Assembly (NCBI GenBank): GCA_025363755.1
Contig: JANYLQ010000050.1
Coordinates: 1-64,000, forward strand
Direction of reading: 5' to 3'
DNA: 64,000 bases
DNA from: Hyphomicrobiales bacterium
GTDB lineage: Bacteria > Pseudomonadota > Alphaproteobacteria > Rhizobiales > Aestuariivirgaceae
In this document: positions 1 to 8,705 of the stretch, in pieces
Numbering within the stretch: the first letter of the stretch is position 1
Layout: every line of letters starts with the position of its first letter
The notes under the pieces: generated by a model
Databases searched by the model: none
The model's input: the letters and a program-made list of their open reading frames with translations, nothing else
What the model was told of the DNA's origin: nothing
Program-made: the position numbers and the translations under genes

Positions 1-102
1 TTCTTGTTAGCGGCTGTATGGTTGGCTAGTGGGGGGGCGGACGGAGGACCTGACTTGGGTGGTGGCGAAAGGAGTGTCACGAGCCAGGAAAGGTATCCTG
101 AC
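1..102. other. Upstream region of the truncated plus-strand gene at the window edge
   Basis: No convincing gene is seen here. It contains a G-rich run near 31-37 and a purine-rich stretch (AGGAAAGG, about 88-95) placed as a ribosome binding site for an ATG at 103. Reading the minus strand as a continuation of the dehydrogenase gene gives low-complexity, Arg/Pro-rich sequence, which I read as a shadow. Confidence 0.35.
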
Positions 103-290
103 ATGATCCTTATTGCCAGCATGGCGCAACCCGAGGAATATCCGGCCAATGGCGGTGCCTGGTCGCAGAAAATGCGGTTTGAGGAGTTGACGGGGCATCC
201 GGCGCTGGTCATGCACTACAGCAAGGTCAACCCCGAGTTCATCTCCCGCTATGACATCAAGGCCATGTTCATCACCGGCTTTGGCTATGG
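103..290 (+). pseudogene. N-terminal fragment of an unrelated gene (possibly glutamine-amidotransferase-like)
   Basis: From ATG 103 the plus strand encodes about 62 residues that look truly coding: an opening hydrophobic beta strand (ILIASMAQ), then a segment with EEYPANGGAWSQKM, a mid part with GHPALVMHYSKV, and a second strand ending KAMFITGFGYG. Beyond about 290 the frame becomes the complement of the GcvT-family gene and sense is lost. The sequence loosely recalls class I glutamine-amidotransferase-like proteins, but that is recollection and unconfirmed. The AGGAAAGG at 88-95 is a good ribosome binding site for this start. The gene is cut off by the junction with the minus-strand dehydrogenase. 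Confidence 0.4.
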
Positions 291-1896
291 TGAAGTCACC
301 AATCAATTTGCCTTGCGGGTTCAACATTGGCGTTAAAACAATGCGGCCCAGCTTTGGCATCTTGTTGGTCATCATGTGCGAAAGAAAAGCTTCAGCACCC
401 GAACCTTTGAATGCATATTTGGCAAAGTTGGCAATCTCGGTCACGCCCACGCCATTGCGGGTTCCCAAAACTTCGGCCTTTACATGTTCAAAATCATTTG
501 AGCGGCGGAACGAGAAAATATCCTTGGGCTCCACGCCTTTTGGTGCAAACCAAAGCGGCGTTTCCAAACCCCAGCTGTCGCCCATTACGGCACCTTGCGC
601 AATCATCGTATCATAAAGCGCTGTCGTCTGATGCGGGCGTGCACCCGGCAATTCTTCATTGGGGAACTTGATTGAGAAGCGGCGCGAATAATTCTCGCGC
701 ACTTTTTCATTGGTATAAGCACGCGTGGCCCATTCGCCAAAGCGCGCAACATCCATAGCCCAAACATCAAAACCCGGATCGCCATTCACCATCCATTGCG
801 ACAGCGCCAAACCAACGCCGCCGCCTTGGCTAAAGCCCGCCATAACACCGCACGCGCACCAGAAATTTTTAACCCCTTGCACTGGCCCCACCAATGGGTT
901 GCCATCGGGCGTAAAGGTAAACGGCCCATTGATAATGCGCTTAATGCCAACCTTAGCAAGAGACGGGAAATGCTTGTATCCCAGTTCTAAATTTGGAGCG
1001 ATGCGGTCTAAATCAGGCTGCAACAATTCGCGGCCAAACTCCCATGGGGTTTGTTTTGGCTGCCAAGGCTTGCAATCTTGCTCATAAGTGCCAAGCACTA
1101 GGCCGGAGCGTTCTTGGCGCATATAGATTTCAGATTTGAAATCGATGATATGCGGAAGCTCATGTCCGTGTTCTTGATTGAATGCCACCACTTCTGGCAT
1201 CTCATCGGTTACCAGATACATATGTTCCATGGCAAGCACGGGAAGTTCAATCCCCACCATCCGACCCACTTCACGTGCCCAAAGGCCACCACAATTCACA
1301 ACATGCTCGGCGTGAATGTTTCCCTTTTCGGTAATGACATCCCAACTGCCATCAGCACGGTGCTGCAAATCAGTAACGCGCGTGCCCTGATAGATCTCAG
1401 CTCCACCAATGCGCGCAGATTTGGCATAAGCGTGCGTGGTGCCTTCAGGGTCAAGATTGCCATCAGCTGCATCCAGCATGGCGCCGACAAAATATTTCTC
1501 TTCCAGAAGCGGATTAAGCTTCTTCGCCTCCGCCATTGAAAGCATTTCTGTTTCGAGCCCCAGATAACGCGCACGGGCATGGGCCATTTTAAGCCATTCC
1601 ATCCGCTCTTTGGTATCGGCTAAGATCAAACCGCCAGAACGGTGAAGCCCGCAAGCCTGGCCAGAAATCTTCTCCAACTCATCGTAAAGACCAATGGTAT
1701 AACCCTGCAACTTCGCCACATTCGGATCGCCATTGAGCGTGTGAAAACCGCCAGCAGCGTGCCAAGTGGAGCCGGAAGTCAGGATATCGCGCTCAACAAG
1801 CACCATATCTTTCCAACCTGCTTTCGTGAGATGATAGAGGACTGAGCACCCCACAACACCACCACCAATCACCACCACCTGCGCCGAAGTTTTCAT
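280..1896 (-). pseudogene. GcvT-family FAD-dependent dehydrogenase (sarcosine/dimethylglycine dehydrogenase-like), 3'-truncated
   Basis: A flavoprotein of the sarcosine/dimethylglycine dehydrogenase family. These enzymes oxidise N-methyl groups and pass the one-carbon unit to tetrahydrofolate through a C-terminal GcvT domain. Residues 8-13 form the GGGVVG dinucleotide-binding loop, and STWHAAG near residues 43-49 matches the motif holding the covalently linked FAD histidine. The FAD oxidoreductase domain runs to about residue 390, followed by the central domain and the start of the GcvT domain. Recognisable sequence ends at about residue 537 (GDFTIA.AGD), whereas family members are around 800 residues. 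The remaining ~90 codons to a stop at 7 are antisense to a different gene. So the gene is broken at about 280-295 by rearrangement or mis-assembly. Start is ATG 1896 behind a weak GGAAT. Confidence 0.75.
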
Positions 1897-2104
1897 ATTT
1901 CATTCCATTTTCGAATTCTAAACAAAAACTTAACGACAAACCTGCCGCGCCGCAATCACCAACCCAGGTGAGTTTATTTCAACGCATTTTGGTTATTCAA
2001 AATTAACTAATCTATCTCGGCATTTTGTATTTCATTGCACTAAATCTTAACTGGCATCCTCTAAATTCGCACCCAGTAAGTATTGTGTAACGCGGAGATT
2101 AACA

Positions 2105-3166
2105 GTGAAATTGTCCAGCCGTCGTGCCAGCGACCAGCCTGCACCGCTCTTGTCGATCGTTGTCCCCATGTACAATGAAGAAGACGGCACAGATCTTTTC
2201 TTCAATCGTTTGACGCCTGTTCTCGAAGAAATAACCACTGACTATGAAATAGTCTGCGTTGATGACGGAAGCTCTGATCGTACGATGATCAGCCTAATGC
2301 AGCATCACGCACGTGACCCTCGTATTAAATTTCTCAGCCTTTCCCGCAATTTTGGCAAAGACACCGCGCTGTCTGCGGGTCTTGATTATTGCCGTGGCCA
2401 AGCTATGATTCCGATTGATGCAGATTTGCAGGATCCTCCAGAGTTGATCGGTCGTATGGTCGAAAAATGGCGCGAAGGTTATGATGTGGTATACGCCCGC
2501 CGGGGTTTCCGCGACACCGATGATGCAACAAAGCGCTTAACTGCAGGCCTGTTCTACCGCATGTATAATTGGATCGCCGAGGTGCGCATTCCAGACAATA
2601 CAGGCGACTTCCGTTTGATGGATCGCCGTGTTGTTGAAGCCGTAAAGCACATGCCCGAAAAAACTCGTTTTATGAAAGGCATGTTCGCCTGGGTTGGCTT
2701 TAAACAAGTCGGCATTGAATATCGCCGCGAAGCACGTGCCGCCGGAACAACCAAGTGGCGCTACTGGAAACTGTGGAACTTCGCCATTGATGGCATTACG
2801 GGTTCATCAACTGTGCCGTTGCGCATCTGGACATATTTTGGCGGTGCCATAGGCGTGTTTGCATGTTTCTATGCCTCATGGCTTGTCGCACGCACAATGA
2901 TCTGGGGCATAGACGTGCCGGGCTATGCTTCAATGATGAGTGCCGTTTTATTTCTAGGCTCATTTAACATCATGGCAACAGGAATTTTGGGTGAATATGT
3001 GGGTCGTATTTATTCGGAAGTGCGCAATCGGCCGCTCTATCTGGTGCGCGAAACACGTGGGATTGAGTTTCAAGGGGATAATGAAAAATGGAAAGAACTG
3101 TCTACAACCGCCTCGATCAACTCGAAGGTCAACACTGGTGGTTTACGGCACGCCGCAAGATCCTAA
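2105..3166 (+). CDS. Glycosyltransferase family 2, GtrB/DPM1-like polyprenyl-phosphate glycosyltransferase
   Basis: Probably transfers a sugar from a nucleotide donor to a polyprenyl phosphate on the cytoplasmic face. The GT-A domain starts at residue 15 (LLSIVVPMYNEE). It has the VDDGSSD strand and loop near residue 53 and a DADLQDPPE metal-binding segment near residue 102. Two C-terminal membrane segments (about residues 228-255 and 270-295) are typical of GtrB-like enzymes, as is the 353-residue length. Start is GTG 2105 with GGAG about 8 bases upstream; no in-frame ATG fits better. The 3' end overlaps the methyltransferase by 79 bases, so these genes are translationally linked. With the GtrA-like flippase two genes on, it suggests decoration of a surface glycan. 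Confidence 0.87.
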   Translation: MKLSSRRASDQPAPLLSIVVPMYNEEDGTDLFFNRLTPVLEEITTDYEIVCVDDGSSDRTMISLMQHHARDPRIKFLSLSRNFGKDTALSAGLDYCRGQAMIPIDADLQDPPELIGRMVEKWREGYDVVYARRGFRDTDDATKRLTAGLFYRMYNWIAEVRIPDNTGDFRLMDRRVVEAVKHMPEKTRFMKGMFAWVGFKQVGIEYRREARAAGTTKWRYWKLWNFAIDGITGSSTVPLRIWTYFGGAIGVFACFYASWLVARTMIWGIDVPGYASMMSAVLFLGSFNIMATGILGEYVGRIYSEVRNRPLYLVRETRGIEFQGDNEKWKELSTTASINSKVNTGGLRHAARS

Positions 3167-3819
3167 AAAACGTCATTTCACAGTTTGCGCCTAAAAAAGC
3201 GCAGTTGCGTTTGATGGAAGCTGGATGCGGCACAGGCGGCAATTTGAAAATGCTGTCGTCTTTCGGCAAGCTTGATGCATTTGAACTTGATGATGAAGCT
3301 CGCGTGATTGCCAAAGGCAAATTGCTAATGGATATAAAAAGCGGCATGCTTCCCGACCACGTTCCTTATCAACCTGGCAGCTTTGATATTGTGGTGGCAT
3401 TCGACGTGATAGAGCATGTGGAACGGGATGTTGAAAGCCTGGCCAGTTTAGGCAAACAATTAGCACCGGGCGGTCGCTTGGTGATGACAGTTCCAGCCAT
3501 GCCTTGGTTGTGGAGCAAGCATGACGAAACTCATCACCACTATCGTCGCTACACCAAAGCCAGTTTAAATGAGGCGCTTATGCAGGCTGGCTTGAAGCCG
3601 GTGCGCATCAGTTATTTCAACACACTGTTATTTCCGATGATTGCTAGCATCCGCCTCTTACGCCAAGCATTGAATATTAAAGAAACTGCAGATGATAAAA
3701 TGCCTTCCCCAGCGGTGAATTTGGTTTTGAAATCGATTTTTAGTTTTGAAAGCAACTGGGTCGGTCGCGTTTCAATTCCGGTGGGTGTTTCGCTTCTGGC
3801 GGTTGCGCAGCGCGCCTGA
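3088..3819 (+). CDS. Class I SAM-dependent methyltransferase
   Basis: 243 residues with a class I methyltransferase fold. Motif I is MEAGCGTGGNL near residues 44-54, an acidic strand end lies at DAFELDDE, and the post-motif strand DIVVAFDVIEHVERD is typical of the Methyltransf_11/12 families. The start (ATG 3088) lies inside the upstream glycosyltransferase gene and its TGA overlaps the GtrA-like start (TGATG). Its position within a GtrB/GtrA-type cassette suggests it methylates a sugar or lipid-linked intermediate. That role is inference, since the family is too broad for a substrate to be read from sequence. Confidence 0.8.
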   Translation: MERTVYNRLDQLEGQHWWFTARRKILKNVISQFAPKKAQLRLMEAGCGTGGNLKMLSSFGKLDAFELDDEARVIAKGKLLMDIKSGMLPDHVPYQPGSFDIVVAFDVIEHVERDVESLASLGKQLAPGGRLVMTVPAMPWLWSKHDETHHHYRRYTKASLNEALMQAGLKPVRISYFNTLLFPMIASIRLLRQALNIKETADDKMPSPAVNLVLKSIFSFESNWVGRVSIPVGVSLLAVAQRA

Positions 3820-4214
3820 TGCACGGGCTTCTCAAACAAGCAGCAAAGTTTGCAACAATCGGAGCGGGAGCCACAGCGCTGCATGTTGTTTTCGCGCTGT
3901 TGTTCAATAGTTTTGCTGGTTTCACAGCGCTAGAGTCAAATTTCTTGGCTTTTCTAGTCGCGTCAGTTTTCACGTTTTGCGGAAATTATTTTTGGACATT
4001 TTCGAAAGCTGGAAAATTTGTTAACAGCATACCGCGCTTTGTTGCTTTGAGCAGCACCTGCTTTGCAGTGAATCAGACAATTGTATTTATCGTCACCCAT
4101 ATTTTTCACATGCCGCTCTGGATCGCTATGATACCTGTGGTTGCTTTCATTCCGCCGTTCAGTTTCTGGGTCAGCAAAACACGCGTATTTGTTACACATA
4201 CACCACCGGGTTGA
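3819..4214 (+). CDS. GtrA family membrane protein (polyprenyl-linked sugar flippase-like)
   Basis: 131 residues, with four hydrophobic segments at about 8-28, 33-53, 68-90 and 95-118, the size and layout of the GtrA family. These proteins are thought to flip polyprenyl-phosphate-linked sugars across the inner membrane. The pattern FATIGAGATALHVVFALL followed by a FxGNYFWTF-type second helix fits the family. ATG 3819 overlaps the preceding stop by one base and the gene ends 13 bases before the next start, so it sits in the middle of one operon. The GtrB-like enzyme made two genes upstream is the expected partner. Confidence 0.85.
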   Translation: MHGLLKQAAKFATIGAGATALHVVFALLFNSFAGFTALESNFLAFLVASVFTFCGNYFWTFSKAGKFVNSIPRFVALSSTCFAVNQTIVFIVTHIFHMPLWIAMIPVVAFIPPFSFWVSKTRVFVTHTPPG

Positions 4215-4227
4215 TTGCGAGCGAGCC

Positions 4228-5706
4228 ATGCAACGCGCATTTTTTCTTGTCACGATTGCGATACTCATTGCAGCACAGGCCTATTTGCGTTTTCAATCAG
4301 ATATCATTCAGGATTGCGCGTGGTTTATCGATGTTGCCGAGCGTTTGCTTAACGGTCAGACGCTTTATGCAGATATCAAAGAAGTAAACCCGCCGCTCGG
4401 CATGTGGATGATTGTGCCGGTCGTCTGGCTCGCCAAGGCACTATCGATCAGTGCTGTTTCAACAACTTACATAACTCTGTTGGTCATCAGCGCAGGATCG
4501 CTGTTACTTTGCAATCGTTATTTACGGATGAATGGACTACTTCAATCAACTCCGCGCTACATATTTATTATTACAATTGCAGTGGCAATTTTATTTTTTC
4601 CTGCCGCATTTTTTGCAGAGCGTGAGCATTTCGTCATTCTGTTGTTCCTCCCATGGATACTTTTGCGCGTTTTACCCGCGGCGGCTGAAAGCCCGCTTAG
4701 ACAAGAACGCTTACTCGTGGGGGCTCTGGCAGGAATTGCAATCTGCATCAAGCCGCAAAGTGTTTTTGCACCGGCCTTTGTCGAGCTCATATTGTACGCA
4801 CGCAATTGTAAACTCATTGAAACACTTGCGTATGAAAACTTGGGCGCAGTTGCAGTTGCTATTGTTTATACGTTGAGCGTGATAATCTTTGCGCCTTTGT
4901 TTCTTACGGAAATGATCAGCATCGGTGCAAAAGCATACGTGCCATATTACGGCTATCCAATCTATATCATCGCGTTAAATGCACGCTGGTCGATCATAGC
5001 ATTACTCATTGGCACGATGATCATAATTCGGCTGAAGGCATTAAAAGCCGATATGACTACCATGGCGGTGTTAATGGCCGCATCAATTGGCTTCTTGTTG
5101 TCTTATGCAGTGCAGATGAAAGGCTTCACCTATCAGATCATGCCTGCCAATATTTTGATGTGGCTGACTTGTGCAGCAGGGGCGGTGTTGCTGTGGCAGA
5201 TTGAAAAAAAATTATCGGTTCACATTTTGGCTGCAATCGCAGTGGGAGGCCTCGTTTTGTCTGACGTGCCACAAACCTATGTCAATTCCTACAAATCCGT
5301 CAGCACTCTGCTTGCCAACAACGCACCAAATGCAAAATCAATCTTCATCGCATCGACCAGATTGGACGATGGTTTTCCCTTCGTACAAAAGCATAATTTG
5401 GTTTGGGCCTCCCGCCTGCCAACGCAATGGCTAACGCCATACGCTGCATCAAAATGGCAGAGTGGCTCTCTTCCGCAAGATGATATCGTGAACAGCGCAA
5501 TGGAATGGACGGTGAGCGATCTCATCGCAATGAAACCTGATGTTGTGATGGTAGATACTGGCAAAGACCAAGCTTACGTGCCCGGTGGTTCATTCGACTA
5601 CATTGGTTTTTGGCAGAATGATCCACGTTTTTCGGAAATATGGGCTCACTATCAGTATCGTGAAACTGCGCGTGACCTTGCTGTTTATACACTACGCCAA
5701 AAATAA
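4228..5706 (+). CDS. Multi-pass membrane glycosyltransferase-like protein (GT-C / family 39-like)
   Basis: 492 residues with about ten to eleven hydrophobic segments and a soluble C-terminal part from about residue 390. The first loop after helix 1 carries QDCAWFIDVAERLLNGQ and DIKEVNPPLG, the acidic periplasmic loop expected for GT-C enzymes that use polyprenyl-linked donors. I chose ATG 4228 (MQRAFFLV): it follows the GtrA stop by 13 bases and leads straight into the first helix, whereas the 29 extra codons possible from TTG 4141 overlap gtrA and look non-coding. It closes the cassette and is followed by a hairpin. Acceptor and sugar are unknown. Confidence 0.75.
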   Translation: MQRAFFLVTIAILIAAQAYLRFQSDIIQDCAWFIDVAERLLNGQTLYADIKEVNPPLGMWMIVPVVWLAKALSISAVSTTYITLLVISAGSLLLCNRYLRMNGLLQSTPRYIFIITIAVAILFFPAAFFAEREHFVILLFLPWILLRVLPAAAESPLRQERLLVGALAGIAICIKPQSVFAPAFVELILYARNCKLIETLAYENLGAVAVAIVYTLSVIIFAPLFLTEMISIGAKAYVPYYGYPIYIIALNARWSIIALLIGTMIIIRLKALKADMTTMAVLMAASIGFLLSYAVQMKGFTYQIMPANILMWLTCAAGAVLLWQIEKKLSVHILAAIAVGGLVLSDVPQTYVNSYKSVSTLLANNAPNAKSIFIASTRLDDGFPFVQKHNLVWASRLPTQWLTPYAASKWQSGSLPQDDIVNSAMEWTVSDLIAMKPDVVMVDTGKDQAYVPGGSFDYIGFWQNDPRFSEIWAHYQYRETARDLAVYTLRQK

Positions 5707-5708
5707 AA

Positions 5709-5732
5709 CGGCCCAGCATTTCTGCTGGGCCG
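5709..5732. terminator. Stem-loop between convergent genes, terminator mainly for HU
   Basis: A perfect 10-bp GC-rich stem (CGGCCCAGCA / TGCTGGGCCG) with a TTTC loop lies between the convergent membrane glycosyltransferase and HU genes. On the minus strand it is followed by TTTTATTT, a good intrinsic terminator for HU. On the plus strand only TAAAATTC follows, so it is weaker there. Confidence 0.85.
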
Positions 5733-5753
5733 TAAAATTCAAATTAAAAAAGT

Positions 5754-6047
5754 TTAGATTGTGTCTTTCACTTCTTTAGCAGCGCGGAAGGCCAGCTTCT
5801 TCGATGCCTTGATCTTGATTTGCTCGCCGGTCAGTGGGTTACGACCCAGGCGGGCAGGGCGCTTCTTCACCTGGAAAATGCCAAGACCAGTCACACGAAC
5901 CTTGTGACCCTTTTTCAGGTTCTTAACAACATGGTCTACGAAATCGCTCAAGAACGCAGCAGATGCCTTCTTCGACATTTCATGCGTCTCGGCCAACTCA
6001 GCCGCGATCTTTGTCAACGCAACGGTCAGTACTTTTTCATCAGCCAT
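5754..6047 (-). CDS. hup: HU family DNA-binding protein
   Basis: 97 residues, a small basic nucleoid-associated protein that bends and compacts DNA. The N-terminal helical dimerisation region is followed by GLGIFQVKKRPARLGRNP, the beta arm with the conserved RxGRNP(L)TGE signature, and then a Lys-rich C-terminus. AAGGAG lies 6-7 bases before ATG 6047, and the stem-loop at 5709-5732 terminates it. It is a single gene without operon partners. Its N-terminus is slightly longer than E. coli HU, as in many alphaproteobacterial homologues. Confidence 0.95.
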   Translation of the reverse strand: MADEKVLTVALTKIAAELAETHEMSKKASAAFLSDFVDHVVKNLKKGHKVRVTGLGIFQVKKRPARLGRNPLTGEQIKIKASKKLAFRAAKEVKDTI

Positions 6048-6234
6048 GGCTCTCTCCTTTTTGGTGGCGAATCAAACTAAGCCAAAAACTACAGGAGCAA
6101 GACAGCCAAGAAAACCCTTATTTTTAGGGCCTCTTTTCAAACGAGAATCAAAAGAGCGGCAAAAATACAGGGTTAATTAATGGTTAACGAGGTGTCATAA
6201 AAAGAAACATATGATTACAATGACTTAAGCGATG

Positions 6235-6927
6235 TCAGACAAAATCGAGATGGTTTTTCAGAATAATATCTTTGAGTCCGTGCTTGGCAATCAGCAAATT
6301 TAAATTCTCCTGCCGAGCTTCTCGGTTGGTCTCGCCCGACATATTTTGCGGGTGAACGCGAATTGCGACTGCCGCTTGGCTCGAGTGAGCAATTCGAAAG
6401 TCAGCCTTGGCAACCCGCAAATACCAATCCCAATCCCAATAATAGGGCAGTGTTTCATCGAAATTTCCAATTTGGAAATGCAAGTCACGCCGGTAGCAAA
6501 CTGTCGAAATGAGTATTGTATTATCGGACATCAACGATTGTTTATCTGCGCTTCGAGAAAACGGGCGTTGTTCCCCATTTGGAAATAACATGGCACCATC
6601 GGCAAAGTAAAAATCTGCTAAACCACCCAATTTCGCATTGGCTTGTGCCAGGTGAGAGAGATTGGTCCAGTAGTCATCATCGTCAAGAAAGGCAATATGA
6701 ATGCCGCTTGCCTCTAATATTCCCAAATTGCGAGCAGGCACAGCCCCGCGCATTTTATTATTAACAACGCGCACACGGTCATCACCAAAATCTGCAACCG
6801 GCGTTGCTCCATCATTCACAATCAAGAGTTCAATTTCTGGAAAGCTCTGCTGCAAAACACTCCCAACAGCCTGGGCCAGAAATTCAGGACGATCACGCGT
6901 CGGAATAATGACAGAAATTTTACCCAC
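6235..6927 (-). CDS. Glycosyltransferase family 2
   Basis: 230 residues with a GT-A fold. The opening strand is KISVIIPTRDRPEFL, then LLIVNDGA, then the AFLDDDDYW segment near residues 78-86 that holds the DXD metal-binding motif. No membrane segment is seen, so it is a soluble inner-face enzyme. It lies 42 bases downstream of the fatty acid desaturase on the same strand and is probably co-transcribed. Together they may modify a membrane lipid or lipopolysaccharide, but the substrate is unknown. Confidence 0.8.
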   Translation of the reverse strand: MGKISVIIPTRDRPEFLAQAVGSVLQQSFPEIELLIVNDGATPVADFGDDRVRVVNNKMRGAVPARNLGILEASGIHIAFLDDDDYWTNLSHLAQANAKLGGLADFYFADGAMLFPNGEQRPFSRSADKQSLMSDNTILISTVCYRRDLHFQIGNFDETLPYYWDWDWYLRVAKADFRIAHSSQAAVAIRVHPQNMSGETNREARQENLNLLIAKHGLKDIILKNHLDFV

Positions 6928-6969
6928 GTCGATGTTACGCCATGCAGTTAAAGTTGGATCATAGTGATA

Positions 6970-7905
6970 TCAGGCGATCCAAGACAGGTTTGGATAGGAA
7001 ACACTCTCTTTGGGTTTGAAAAAGTAACGCCGAAATATCTCGCCGTATCCATGCATCAGATAATTGTTATTCTTGCTCAGGAATTCTTCTCGCCTTTTGA
7101 CGTAATAACCGGGCAATTGATACCAAGGCAAGCTGGGCTTGTCATGGTGGGGCAGATGCAAGTTGTTATTCAAAAATAGAAGCGACCAGAAAGCAGAAGC
7201 CTCAACAATAATTGTGCGCTCTCCAACATTTTCCGCAGCTTGATGTTCGCAAAATGAGCGCACCAATGCCAGTGAAATCGCTGGATAGGCGACGAGCAGA
7301 ATGTATTGCCAAATCGGCATCCCTACCCAATAGACAAACGTCAGAACAATGAAACTGGAAACAACAAATCCGCTCCAACACTTCACTGTATCTCGGCGCC
7401 CCTTCAGAATCTGCATTATTTCGTCTGACCAAAAGCGAATGATACCAACAGCTGGCCCGATCAACATGCGGCCTAAGAGGGTGTTGTTGAATGTGTATAA
7501 CGCGCGCTTCAGGCCCGGCATATTATTCCAATCTTTTGGCAGCAGATAGTATGACTCAGGATCCTCAACTGGACATGTAAGATGCGCATCATTATGGTGC
7601 TTCAAATGTAAATCCCGATACCTGCCATAAGGCAGCCAAAGATGCGGGGTCACAAAAACCAAAAGCTCATTCACGGTTCGGCTGCGCGTCGGGTGCCCGT
7701 GCAATATTTCATGTTGCAGCGATGAATGAAGACACGCTGCATATGCACCAAATGGTAAAATAACCCACCATGGCAACAATGCGTGGAACCAAACAAGGCA
7801 AATTACAACAGCATAGACCATCGCAATTAAAGCGAGGGTCGGCCATTCAATACGGGCGATGCGCTGTGAATTCATGGAAGGATTCGAGTTGCCGTTATGG
7901 CTCAA
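6970..7905 (-). CDS. Membrane fatty acid desaturase
   Basis: 311 residues with the three histidine clusters of membrane di-iron desaturases: HEILH near residue 65, HLKHH near residue 100 and HLPHH near residue 243. Hydrophobic segments lie before the first box, between boxes two and three (two or more helices) and around residues 200-220. The protein should sit in the inner membrane and desaturate or hydroxylate an acyl chain or related lipid. It is the first gene of a two-gene unit with the glycosyltransferase downstream. The substrate cannot be decided from sequence; beta-carotene or sphingolipid hydroxylases share the same box pattern. Confidence 0.85.
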   Translation of the reverse strand: MSHNGNSNPSMNSQRIARIEWPTLALIAMVYAVVICLVWFHALLPWWVILPFGAYAACLHSSLQHEILHGHPTRSRTVNELLVFVTPHLWLPYGRYRDLHLKHHNDAHLTCPVEDPESYYLLPKDWNNMPGLKRALYTFNNTLLGRMLIGPAVGIIRFWSDEIMQILKGRRDTVKCWSGFVVSSFIVLTFVYWVGMPIWQYILLVAYPAISLALVRSFCEHQAAENVGERTIIVEASAFWSLLFLNNNLHLPHHDKPSLPWYQLPGYYVKRREEFLSKNNNYLMHGYGEIFRRYFFKPKESVSYPNLSWIA

Positions 7906-7949
7906 TTCTATAGGATGATACCGAAATTGAACAGGCCTGTCGAAGCACC

Positions 7950-8705
7950 ATGACTATCGCATCTCTCCCTATGTATGATTGGCCGGAAATCCGCCAGCAT
8001 ACGGATGCCTTTTGGAAAAGCTTCAAACGTCACTCTGGATTGAGCGTGGAACTTGATCGCGAGAGCGCCTATTCCGACCCGTGGCGCAATCCAGAGCTCA
8101 TTTTTAGCCAAACTTGTGGCTATCCATTTACGCATGAATTCAAAGACTTATTGACTTATGTTGCAACCCCGCATTATGTTTGTGTAGGCTGCAGTGATGC
8201 CGATTATTCCAGTTTCATCTTAGCGCGCCAAGCAACACCACTTCATGAATTTCGTGGAAAAATCCCGGCCGTGAATGCAATGGATTCTATGTCCGGCATG
8301 TTGGCGTTGAAGTTGGTTTTTGCCCCCTTTGTGAAAGGTGGTGAATTCTTTGAACGTAAATTAATTACCGACGGACATCTTAACTCTCTGCAGGCAGTGC
8401 GCGAAGGCAAGGCCGATGTCTGCGCCATAGATGCAGTATGCGTGGCGCTTGCCGAAAAATATCGTCCAGAGGTGTTGGAGGGTCTGGTGAAAATTACCCA
8501 GTCTCCAATGGTGCCAAGCCTTCCGTTCGTCACGCGCTCGGGCAATCCTGAGCACCTGCGCATTGCACTGACAAAAACCTTTGCCGATCCAGAACTCAAA
8601 ACCACACGTGAAGCTTTGCTGATGAATGGTTTTTCAAATCTTGGGGCAGGTGCCTATCACCGTATCACCAATTTGGAAAATGCATTGCCGCCTTTTAATT
8701 TATGA
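7950..8705 (+). CDS. PhnD-like substrate-binding-fold protein, no signal peptide
   Basis: 251 residues resembling the phosphate/phosphonate ABC-transporter binding protein family (PhnD-like, PF12974 type). It starts with MTIASLPMYDWPEI, has FSQTCGYPFTH near residue 52, a domain crossover with NAMDSMSGMLAL and then GKADVCAIDAVC near residue 155, the usual pattern of the family's second lobe. Unlike true periplasmic binding proteins it has no signal peptide, and no permease or ATPase gene is nearby. It may be a cytoplasmic ligand-binding protein or an enzyme. It overlaps the convergent GST by 6 bases. Confidence 0.72.
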   Translation: MTIASLPMYDWPEIRQHTDAFWKSFKRHSGLSVELDRESAYSDPWRNPELIFSQTCGYPFTHEFKDLLTYVATPHYVCVGCSDADYSSFILARQATPLHEFRGKIPAVNAMDSMSGMLALKLVFAPFVKGGEFFERKLITDGHLNSLQAVREGKADVCAIDAVCVALAEKYRPEVLEGLVKITQSPMVPSLPFVTRSGNPEHLRIALTKTFADPELKTTREALLMNGFSNLGAGAYHRITNLENALPPFNL

